Assembly (NCBI GenBank): GCA_031213475.1
Contig: JARUPZ010000020.1
Span: 2,906,975-2,970,974 of the forward strand
Origin: Nereocystis luetkeana
Lineage: Eukaryota; Sar; Phaeophyceae; Laminariales; Laminariaceae
Length of the DNA stretch: 64,000 nucleotides
Direction: 5' to 3'
Shown here: positions 25,790 through 38,000 of the stretch, piece by piece
Layout: each line of letters begins with the position of its first letter
Position numbering within the stretch: position 1 is the first letter of the stretch
Program-made: the position numbers and the translations under genes
The notes under the pieces: generated by a model
Seen by the model: only the letters and a program-made list of their open reading frames with translations
Told to the model about the DNA's origin: nothing
The model's database searches: none

Positions 25790-28700
25790 GGTATGTATGT
25801 CTGTCTGTCTGAATGTCAACACGGTAGCGCGACCCAAAGCGCTTCAACTCCGCCTGCCCCTGGTAGTCTGGGTGGCACAACCAGCAGAGGGTCCCATGCC
25901 GCGCCGAGCCGTGGCCGTGGTACAGTCCCGAGGCGGTTATGACACCCATCAAGCCGGCCTTGCTGCTGACTTGCAATTTTGAAATACCATCTGTGGCAGC
26001 TGAATGGTTGGCCAAGTTCATGCCAGAGGCCACTGGGTTTTCGTAGAAGATTGATGCTAACTATTAATAGACCCATCGAGATTCCGTCACACCCGGGGAG
26101 GATAGGGTCCCATCCCCCGGTCATAAATATCTTCATATATCTACAACTCCGACAAACCGGGGACAACAGCGGCGATCCCCCGGGTTAACACCGCCACGCA
26201 CGGCGTGGAAATCCCACTCCCCTCGGCTGAGTACTGATCGACTCAAGACTCAAGAGACTCATTGAGCCAGCGAGCGGTGAGAATTGCCCCTCGGGACAAC
26301 GTCGAGGTCCCGCTGCACCCGGGGACGATAATTTCCCATCCCCGCATCAGAAACCCTTCCATACATCTGCAACTCCAACAACCCTATTCTCGACTATGGG
26401 CAACTCAGGGTTAGCGCCACCAGCGGAGGTGTCGCCGTACTGCTAGTCTGTAAAAAAAATGGATGTACCGCTGTACGTGCGAGCATAACAAAGCATACAC
26501 ACTCCTCGTATTTTGTTTACTTGCAGCTGTGCGGCCCGAGGTTGTGCGGCCCAAGGTTAGAATTCGCATGAAAGCCAAGCGGCGGCGCGGTGCGCGGAGA
26601 CCGACGGACGAGCGCTGCGCTCGTACTTCCTACGGAATAACCAAGACCGACTCCTTGCCCAGCTTTCTTCCCCCGGGAGCAGGGTGACCGCAAGCCGCTA
26701 TCGGCCTTCGACCGCATAAAAATCAAAGAGGTGTTTCGTAAGATGCATCCATATGCGCACACGAATTCGACAAATTCTCAGCAGGCCGGTGCCATCGCCC
26801 AAGCTACTGCAGGTCGCTCTTGGGCTACGGATCACGACGCTAGCCGCCGGTTTCGCATCCGGCACTAAACCTGACCCGACTATACACCCCGGCGCGTGGA
26901 GTTCCTGGGTGGTGTGAGTAGGCCCCGTATGCTGGATGGTCTCAATCGTGCCCCCGCGAGAAACGCACGAGAAAGCTTGGACAAGCTTTAAAACAGGACC
27001 GAACCATACGAGGGGCAGACATCTCCGCACACACACAACAGGCGACGCCGATTCCTTCCTCCTTCGGGGTGCAGCCCACTGGTGCGTCTTCAAGACGATC
27101 CGTGCCGGCAGGTCAAAGCCAGCCCGCGTCCGAGAGCTTGGCTCGGAAAAGATTGGACAGGCTTGCTCGGCGCTGCTTTGCTGACCGCTCAGCCAGCTCT
27201 GGGTGCGTCTTCGGCTCAAATGCTTTCGAGCGACCTCAGGTGTCTGTGCTCCCCGATTTACGGGCGGCCCTCGAACCACCCACAGGTCAACATCAATCGT
27301 GAGCGCACTCGGTGGTTCGCGCGTCTCTCTATTTTTTTCCCGTTGTGGCCTGCGCATCCTCCAACCCCCGATGGGCAGTGGCTAGGAACTGGAGATTTTT
27401 GCCTTTTTTCAAGACGACTTGACGTTTTCGTTCACCAATTTCGCTATTTATTGGCCCACAAAACATCCCGCAGAAAAATAATCACAAGGAAATGTAGAAA
27501 AACACGTACAAAAAACACGTCTATTTATATCTATGTATGCATATACTCTTTGGGGCACTTCAGGATTGCTTCCTTGCGTTTTGTTTTGTTTTTTTCAAGT
27601 AAGAATTGACATTTTTGTTGCATCATTTGCCATTGGCCGAAAATCATCCCGCAAAGACAGAATCACAAGGGATGCAGAAAACACACACAATAAAAAAAGG
27701 GGATCAACGAAAAGAAAAAAGAATGTACACATGCCGCCGGTACCGGACAACCCGGGAGGCGGCTGGCCGTGGTAACGCACAATGAAGCGACAAAAGCCGG
27801 AAAGAGCGCTGAGTTCGCACAGAGGGTGCGATCGTTTTTCAGTTCAGCGTTCGAATTGTCCAGGTACGGGAAAGGTTACCAAACGTACCGAAACAAGGGC
27901 GAGGTACGGCATGAAGAGGCAAGCGGGGCAAGGAGGACGCAAACACGAACACGGTATCATATGCCGCAGCAGAGAGAGGCCTCATTGATTTAACAAAAAA
28001 AAAAGTGAGAAAATATTCTTCGAGGTATATCTTCAAGGTGCACGGTACGATTTGAAGCGGCTTAAATTTCTGTCCCGAACATTGCCGGGACCGTTCGAAC
28101 AAAAAATTAACATTAAACATCTTCCTTACGTTTCGCGAAAGAGTAGTACAGATGATACGGGTCGCACCCGGCGACATCGACCAACATAGATACCACAAAA
28201 CCGAAACTGAATGATCTATCTGCCTTGAAAGATCTAGATCGTGATCAATCTGTTCATGATCTGTACATGATCTGTTCCTAATCTGTCCCCCACCCCCCCC
28301 ACCCCCCCTACAAAAAAAAATATGCTCTTGTAAGACTTCAATAACAAACAAACAAAAAACCCACACTAATCCCAGGTAGTTATCCCCCCCCCCCCCCCCC
28401 CCCCCCGTAAAAAAAGTGGGCACAGTTCCAAGAGGGGTGATCAATAGATAGCCAATCTGCAATCGCCGACCTGACAAGTAATGAGGCCCACAATTTCCTC
28501 CCGCTTTCGCCCCGCCACGTCCCGAGCCCCGCTCCTCTCGGCGCCGTGGTGCTGGTGGTGCTGAAACCTCCCGTCCGCTGCATCCATCGCCCACCCCGCC
28601 CCCCCCCCCGGCCCCTGGTTCGTCCCGCTTCCACCGCCGTCCCCACCACATCCCGCCCCTTCTTCCTCCTTCCGCCGGTTCGCCTGGGAATAGTCCGCAC

Positions 28701-29011
28701 GCGCGCGACCCCCCGCCTCGCGCATCGGCCCCGGGTGAACATCTCCCCTACCGCCGCCGCCGCTGCTGCTGCTGCTGCTATTGTAGGCGCCCGCGCGGCC
28801 CCCTCCCTCTCTCCCCTGCTGTCCCGGGCCATCACCGCCGGTCCCGCATCTGTTATCGAAGGCGCCCGCGCAGCTCCCTTCCCCTCCTCCCTGCGGCCTT
28901 GGGCTACCTCCGCTACCCCTACCGCTGCCGTCGTAGTGATGCCTCGCGCCTGGGGGTTGGGGTTGGTCCAACCCGCCACCACCAACACCACCAACACCAC
29001 CAACACCGCTT

Positions 29012-29046
<35 letters not shown>

Positions 29047-32000
29047 ACACCCACCCCCGATCCCAAAACCGCCATTACGGCTCTCTAATCGCCCCTCGCC
29101 ACAACTATCGTCCCCACCGCCACGGCTATCACCACCATTCTCGAGTCGGCTCTGGTCTTTGGCGGGTTCGAGGTCGGTCGTCAGCCCCGGAGCGTTGCTT
29201 CTGTACGCGACCCCTGGGTTGTTGTTGTCGTGACTATGGTTGAAGCTCTCGCGGGAGGTCGACAGCGCCACCTGCGTGTAGAGCGGCTCCTTTGCCTCCC
29301 CTTTCCCGCGGGTGATGAAGCCTCGGACTACGTTTTCGTAGAACGCCTGATTTCGGTGGAGATAAAAAACGGCATTGGTGTTATATAGCCGGTGGCCGTC
29401 GATGTTGGCGGTTTTTATGCGCCAGGTATTGTGCGTGTTAAGTGTATAAGGAGCGAGTTTTACGTTCGAGAAACGAACGCAAAACGGCGAAGAAACGAAA
29501 CAGAGGAAAGCCAAGGGATGGGTGACACAAAAGTCGAGCGATGTACGAACTGGTTCAAGCTGAACGTCCCTGATTTATCGGTTACGAATGCCGCTTGGAA
29601 TATATGTAAAACTACAAGAAAAAAACAGCTGCGGGATTGAGGAAATGGTCGAAACTCACCTTTGCAAGCTGCGTGTGATACTTCGATCGCGCGTGCTTCG
29701 GGTTCTACATATGGCCTCATGCAGGAAACACAGTCCGCATATGAGGAAGACAACGTCTGGGGCTGCAGAACGCAAGGACTGGGTGTGTCTATACTTGAGA
29801 AACAAAATAAATACTTTGTTGAGGTTGCTCTCCTAGAATGACAAACTTTTGATATCACACCGACCGCCATAAACAGCGGAAAAGGATGACAAAAAACATT
29901 TTTTGCAGTTGAGGCCCTAGGGCTGGCGCTAGAGGCGGAAACGTGGTCCAAAAAAAACACGGGCCTCAAAAAAGGTCAGAAACAATCAGGCGTGTCCCTT
30001 AGGAAATAAGAAAAAAAAACAAAAACCTCGACGAGCCGGGTCCAGGTACTTCCAAGGTACTACAAACAGTATGTCGGTATTTTGTTTCGGGCAAAAAAAT
30101 GGTAGATCAGACTGCGTAGGGCCAATAAATAGCAAACCATAATGAACGGCCAAAATTGATCCCTCCTGGCTGCTGAAGCAAGTATTACAAGGTAACTTTA
30201 CGCAAAATAGACACTTTTTCGGCACAAAAATCCGCCACTTCGGCTCATGCCGTTTTTTTTTTTTCAAGAGACAGATCCTGAAATCCGAACAGGTGCGTTC
30301 TGTGAGTCCCCGTGGACCCGCTAACCAAGGGTGTGTTAGCCAGAAACTCGAGATTCCTCAGCCCTTCCACGACTGCACTGAGGCGTTCTACGATAGAGGT
30401 TCACCCCAATTTTTATGAGGCTGCTCCTCAATTAAGGAGCTCCACGCCTCACCCGAAAACTGACTTCAGCAAAAATCAAATTGCATCGCGCCGAATAATT
30501 CCATGGCCCAAGTCTACAAAACGTTTTTTTCGAAATCAAGACCGGGATCAAGGAACCCCGTCTTTCAGAAACAAAATAGCGGAAATGTGCTACCTCTATC
30601 GTAGAACGGGTCCACTGAACAGAGCCATTACGGGGGACCATAGTACAAAGGACCAAATATTGATGGTAAAAAAAAAGCGAAACATATACCGTAGCTTTTT
30701 GTCCGTACGTACCGTAGGTCCTATTTAATATGGTCCCCCGTATTACACGTTCTTGACTCTTGGCTCCGAGCAGTTTTTCCCCAAAAACGGGAGGTTGCAC
30801 TGCAGCCCTACGGGCCGGGTCGGGTTGGGCTAGGAGGGTTTCAGACTCTCACGGGTCGGGTAGGCTCACCCTTGCCCAATCCGACCTGACCCCGACCCTC
30901 GAACAGCCCTCGTTTCAAGCGGAGCGCTTTCTCCACAGACCAAGGTTTTGTGCTGAGTTTTTTTTTTTTCCTGTAGTACACTCGTAGAAGAATTTAAGCC
31001 CCAAACAGTTTAAAGAATGAAGAATGAAAACCGACCAAACATACCTACCGTGAGCGCGTGTCTTGTGGAGTATCAATATCAAGCACACTAACGGTCCCTC
31101 TACCGTCTAGTGCCGGCGTGTGTGCGTCAGCCAACAAGATAGGCACTACAGCGGCAACCGGCAGTGGCCCGCACACTGCCACGCCACTTGCTCCCTGCTG
31201 TGCCGAGCGATTGCACCCGCAGTACGAGTATACATAGCGGGCAGCGGGCACAACTCAACCGCCACCACAGCAATCCCTTCGCTGCCAAGCGAAGCCACCG
31301 GCACTCTTTTTTTCTTCTTCTTCTTTTTTTTTTTAATCATCACTTCCACTTTCCAACCCAACTCGTGGAAGGTTTTACCCCCAGCGGTCTTCTGGACAAG
31401 CCGTGGTCACAGGTGTCGTCTCGTCCCTTCTTCCCCCCCCCGGTACGTGCCTTTATTTTTTGTCGCGGAAAGGGTTCAGCATTCCCACTGCTCGTCGATT
31501 TTCATCGAATGTACCTGGTAGCTAACTCATGCTCTCGCGCTATGCTTATAAAATAGAAATAAAATAAAACAGCTGCGAGATCGAGGATTTCATCGAAACT
31601 AATGTTTGCAGGCTGTGTGCGCTACATCGATCGCGAATATTACGAGTACGAGTTTTACATGGCCTCATGCAGGGTATACAGCAGTCCCGCACACGACGAA
31701 GACAAAAACCTGAAGCTGCAGAGTTCAAGGAGCAAGTGGTGTCTTAAAGTATGTTTGGGAAGTAAAAACAATTAAATTAAAAAAAAAAAACCTAGGTAGG
31801 AGGTTGCACGTACAGTATTACAGGGGGCCATTAACCCCTTTAGAACCGCAGTCCCGTTTTGGGGACAAACCACTCAAATTTCAAGTAGTTTTTCCCCAAA
31901 ACGGGACTGCGGTTCTAAAAAGGGTTAACTAATACCAGGTAGGACCTATGGCAAAAACCTACCAGGGTACCAGGTATCTATTTAACCATTTTACTAACAC

Positions 32001-35000
32001 TATTTGGTCCTATTAACTATGGTCCCCCATACTCGTAGCTAGCCACAACCGGCCCCAAATAGAGCGGGCAGGCGGCACTATTTGACCGGCACTATAGGGG
32101 GATCACTGATTTCTATTATGGGGGGCCATAGTTAATAGGACCAATCGTTGTTGGTAGAAACGGTTAAATATATACCAGGTAGGTTTTTATGTACACCACA
32201 AGTCCTATTAACTACGGTCCCCCGCAAAACCTGGTACTGCTTTGTTGAAGCTGCGTCCAAAAGTCGCCGCAAACCTTACGTACTGCTTTCATCCACCCAC
32301 CCACCCACCCACCCACCCACCCACCCACCCACCCACCCGCCACTACGTGCGGGAGGGAGTGGTGAAACAAAATGACCGCCGTTTCCCCGACCCAATGAAA
32401 GAAATATTGCATCTATTTAATGGGAAATACAGAGGGCGCTCCACAGACACTGCGCACTTGCTGCCCTTGCTCGCTCACCATCTCGTACCGGACAGGGAAG
32501 CATTGCTCGTGCAGGCGCTTCACCTCCCCCAGGTCTCTCGGCTCCATCGGCCTCAGCTCGATCCCCACCTGCGACACAAGGCAGAGGAGTGAAGAACCAC
32601 ACGAGGTTATGACTGCTACCAGCAGCTGTCAAACATGTGTCAGGAGAAAGGGCTTTCGCCCCCCTCGATTGGCAGCAACTTTGCCTTGACATAGCCCCAC
32701 CGACACCAAAGCACTATTTCGGGGGACCATAGTAAACAGGACCAAATATTGTTCGTAAAAATAGGTAAATATACTGGTTTTTGTGTGTACCTTAGGTCCT
32801 ATTTACTATGGTCCCCCGTAACAGGCGTTACTTGTGGAACACTCGGCTCTATGTGCACACCCTTGACGGCGGAGGTTTCGCCTTTGCTTGATTGACATTT
32901 TCTCCTGACGTGTTTGCATACAACAATACCTGTGCAACAGCAGCAATACGGAACGATATGCACTGCATCACACTGGGATACCGGGTGTGCTGGTGTAGTG
33001 TCGTGGGTATCCTACCGACACTTTCCATGTATCGATCTATCGAAGGTCAAAACTTCGACATGTCGTGTCGAATATCGTGTTTGGCCCTCCCATCCCCTTC
33101 GGCATCCCCGTGCTCTCTATGCAAAAAAAACACCGAACGAAACCTTCGATGTATATACCTGGTACAAAAAATCGAAACGGTATCGAAAATCAACGTCGAC
33201 TTTCCGCTTATCGTTATCGTATCGCCGCTCGATCCTTGGACGACATCCAACACTCACGGGCGGCCGGTGAAAAAAGCTCGACGAGGAGCCAGGGCACGAT
33301 TGCTGCGAATATCGACGCTAGTGTAGGTGGCGTCTTCATCTTCCTCGGCTTTATTGTCACCCTTTTGATTGGCGTCTGGCCTTGACATTGCCACGGACTT
33401 GAACCCTTCTCCCGGCTATCCCTTTTAGAGCCGCAGTCCCTTTTGAGGGACAAACCACTCTAATTTCAAGTGGTTTGTTCCCATAACGGGGCTGCGGTGC
33501 CAAAGGGGATAAGGTGATCCGAAACAAAGAAGAGAACAAAAATGTCAACCTGGTTCGAAACGATCCAACTGCCATATAGGGAAAAAGGCCTGCACACCCG
33601 TCCATCGGTGCTCTGCCGTAGATCCGTCATGTATCGCAAAACTCCCTTAGATGTGCCAGAACAGCAAGCGGAGCCGTCGTGCCAGAGATCCGCCATGTAT
33701 GGCAAAACTTCCTTCGATGTGCCAGAACAGCAACTAGAGCCTTCGTGCCAAGCACAACGACAAGGTGGTACGCCAACCAAGAGGCCTACGGTTAGCGTAA
33801 GGGTGAGGGTTGGAGTTCTGGGTCGGCGTGGTGGCCGCCGTGAGCCGAAGCCGAAGCCGGAAATAATCACGCCATCGGGGAAAAATAACCCCTACAGTTT
33901 CGTGACAAAACGCCTCCGTCACTATTAATAGTACATCATCATTTTATTCGGGCACACTTCAGAAAAACTTTGCCATACGTGGCGGATTTATGGCAGCCGT
34001 TCGTTGGTCCTTGCGCATTCTACTCGTCCGTCCGTCGTTGATGCCGTACTGACACAACTCTACGATTTTGTTGTTGTTGTTGTTGTCTTGTGTAATATCA
34101 TATCATACGAGCTGCGTATATATTGTTTTTTTATACCCGGAGAGCATTCAAAGCGTGCGCAATACTCTCCAAACGAAACAAAAAAAAAAAATCCTTCACC
34201 CGCTCGTGTATGTGCGTACGCGGTCTTACAGTAGTTCTGAGGATTTTTGATACTTACGCTTTCGTCTTCTGTTCCGGCCTACACCTGTATCTACAGGTGC
34301 AGCTAGAAACATTATGATAATTTTCAGCGGCGATGGATGTGGAACGACAATCGTGTTCGATATGATACGATAACGGTAAATCGATATCGATATGATACGA
34401 TATGTATCAATAAATTGAGTTCGATGTGATGCGATACCGACGATAACCGACAAACGAAACATCAAATCGACGCCAGGTACGTACGATTTCGACATTATAC
34501 ATGTCAAACTGGTTCCAAGTCCAGCGTCATCAGCAATAAAAATCGCGGGAATGCCAGGGAAAAGAGGAAAAAACGCCTTCGATGCCGTACACCGAATATC
34601 CATACTTACTTTGACAACTCGAATAGCACCCGACACGATATCGAACACGACCTGCCGTATATCACACAAGGGTGATAATATATCATACCATTACGGGGGT
34701 CCATAGTAAATAGGACCTACCGTGCACACAAAAACCTACTGTACATATTTTCCCTATTTCTCCTAACAATATTTGGTCCTATTTACTATGGCCCCCCGCA
34801 ATAGGTTGATAATATATCACACTAGGGTGATAAGCCAACACACACCCCCATCGGACGATGATTTTGTCGACGATGGGGAGAGTGTAAAACGCCGAGCGAC
34901 GCGTCCATGAAAAGACCTCGACGGCATATTTCGAAGCCATTTTTGTTTTCGCTGTTGCTGGTGGTGGTATTGTTGTTGTTGTGTTGTTGTTGTGTTGTTG

Positions 35001-38000
35001 TTTTGTTGTTGTTGTTGTTGTTGTTGTTGTAGTCGTTGTTGTGTTGTGCCTGCCCCCCTTAAGACATGTTGTACAGAGAAATCGGGTCTTGGCTTCCATC
35101 CCTGGGGGTTTGTTGTGCTGTCTTACCACCCATGTGTTAGTACTCGTACGGCACCAAAACGTCGATATTAGCACTATGGCCTCCCGCAATAGGTTGATAA
35201 TATATCACACTAGGGTGATAAGATAACACCCCCCCATCGGACGATGATTTTGCCGACGATGGGGAGAGTGTAAAACGCCGAGCGACGCGTCTATGAAAAG
35301 ACCTCGACGACATATATCGAAGCCATTTTTGTTGTCGTTGTTGTTGTTGTTGTTGTTGTTGTTTTGTTGTTGTTGTAGTCGTTGTTGTTGTTGTTGTGCC
35401 TGCCCCCCTTAAGACATGTTGTACAGAGAAGTCGGGTCTTGGCTTCCATCCCTGGGGGTTGTACTGTCTTACCACCCATGTGTTAGTACTCGTACGGCAC
35501 CAAAACGTCGATATTAGATATTCCGAATAACGTCCGATACGATATCGAACACTAGCTGCTACCATTACGAAGTGCATACGAGTTAATAAAAATACGTTTC
35601 TCCTTTCTCCCTCCCTAATCGCAACTCAGATCCGGGCTCACGAAGCCGGCTCTTTTTCTCCCCCCCCCCCACTACGAGCACGGTACATGTCTTTTATTCC
35701 TGACGCGAATGGGGTCCGGCACTTTCTTCTCTCGTCAATTCGCGTGGAACCTTGCATACACACACACACCGGGCGCCTTCTGCGGTCGACTAGGCTCGGA
35801 ACAAAGAACCCCACAACATGGCAGGGCTCAAAACCCTGGCCCTCGACCTTAAGCAAGTGCTCGCGAGGACAACCACTAGACCAGCGGGCTGGCCGATCGG
35901 CCCTCGTACGAGCGCTGCTGGTAACGCGCATGTCTCGTGTCGTATCATACATATTAGCCTCACTGGCCCCTTTAGAACCGCAGTCCCGTTTTGGGGACAA
36001 ACTACTTGAAGTTTGAATGGTTTGTCCCCAAAACGAGACTGCGGTTCTAAAAGGGTGAATCCAGTCGTTTTCGAAGTGGTTGGCCCCCGAAACGGTTCTG
36101 CAGTCCTAAAAGGGTTAACAATGGTTGGTGACGCTTGGTGCTATATATATATATATATATACATATACCAGGTATCAATAGCCGTACGAGCAGCATGCGC
36201 CCAGCAGTACAGTTAGTAGACGTAGACCACGCCGTGCTCGTGACGTACGCCTGCTTAGCTTGTAACTCCGACACCACCTTGTGCGTATCGCGTATCACCC
36301 CCCAACCATGCAGTGACTGACAGTTGCTGTTGTAGTCGTCACTTCTCACTTCTTGCCGTCAGATTTTTTTTTTGTCCCCCCCCTCTAAAATCCGAAGACG
36401 GTCCACAGACTCTATTTTTGCGCGTACAGAGTACTTGACTTGCGAGTCTGGTCGGAGTTGAAAGGACCTACGAGGCATGCATACGAAGACTAAAAATATT
36501 CCTTACATTTCCGTCGACATAGAATGGTGCGCATGATGTTTGATGGGTGATGGGGCCGATGTATCGAATGAACCCTTGGTGTCATCATGTATCATCATCA
36601 TATACTACATACCAGTATATATGTACTACTTCTAGCACATACCTGGGACGGCAGAGTATCATCTTCACAATACGAGTATACTCGCCGACCGCCGACTTGG
36701 TTGAATACGCGCAAGCCGTGCGTGCGTGCAAAGGCGAAGTATTGTTCACGGCGCACGAAGAAGTTAGGAAACGCCCGCTAGAGCCTGGAGCCTGGAATGA
36801 CTCTGCGGCCAGAGTTGGAACACGTAACACGTATGCATTGGCTGCGTATGGCGCGAACGCAACGATCGCCCCGAGATTATGGAGGATCGTCTTCGCAGAC
36901 ACCTCGGTATGATATCACACGAGTAGACACGAGTATACACGCCTTAGTCTCACAATCTGTGACGGCATAGATAATGTTGAAACTCTCAAGGATGAAGAAT
37001 CAGGCCGGACACGAGACACGAGGGGTACTGATCTCGTCGGATAAAAATAACGCCAAGACGGCAACAACGACCACCACTCGCCGACTTGATTGAATACACA
37101 CAAGTCGTGCGTGCAAAGGCCGAGTGTTGCGCGCGGTATACGTATCGGCTGCCTGGAGCCTGGGATGACGTTGAGGTCATCCCCCATTCGAGGTAGCACA
37201 CGATGTATAATACGGCTGTGTGGCGCAAACAAACGTGATGATTGCATGAGAGGGTGTATGATTATCTTCGCGTGACACGAGCAGACAGTTACATTCGCCG
37301 ACTCGATTGAATACTCACAATTCGCGTGTGCAAAGACCGAGTTTTACTCGTGGCATACGTATCGGAACTGCCCGCTGGAGCCTGGAGTTTTTGGATCATC
37401 CCCGACTCGAGCGAGAACACGATGTACAATACGGCTGTGTGGCGCAAAGGTGATTATTGCGTGAGAGGCCGGGGCATTGTCTTTGTATGACGCGAGTATG
37501 TAGACAAGTATACTCGCCGACTTCTTTGAACGCTCACAAGTCCCGTCTGCAAAGGCCGAGTATTACTCGTGGCAAATGCATCGGACGTGCCCGACGGAGT
37601 CTGGAGCCTGGCATGACGTTTAGGTCATCCTCACCTCGAGTTCGAACGCCACGTACAATACGGCTGTGTGGCGCAAGTGTAAGGGTTGCAGGAGAGGTTG
37701 GAGGATTATTGTCTTCGTCTGACACGAGCAGGTAAATATCCTCGCCAAGTGATTGAAAACTTACAGGTCGCGTGTGCAAAGGCCGAGTATCACTCGTGGC
37801 ATACGGGCCGAAAGTGCCCGCTTGTCTGGAGCGGGGGATGACTTTGAGGCTATCCCCGACTCGAGATACAAGCAGAACACGATGTTACTCAATGGCTGTA
37901 TACCTGACACACCTGGTACCGGGTGTATCATATGATACGCACTTACCAGGTATGTATAGTCTTCGTACGGCCCGAGTATACGTACTCTCATCGACTTGAC

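Noticed and set aside
26698-27609. Open frames of 175-219 residues on both strands
   Set aside because: No motif, no splice partner in phase, and competing frames of equal quality on both strands.
29460-29969. 169-residue minus-strand frame
   Set aside because: Overlaps a dispersed repeat whose second copy does not keep the frame.
35650-35930. Functional tRNA gene on the minus strand
   Set aside because: A and B boxes are present but the acceptor stem and loops are not intact, and a SINE-like body follows.
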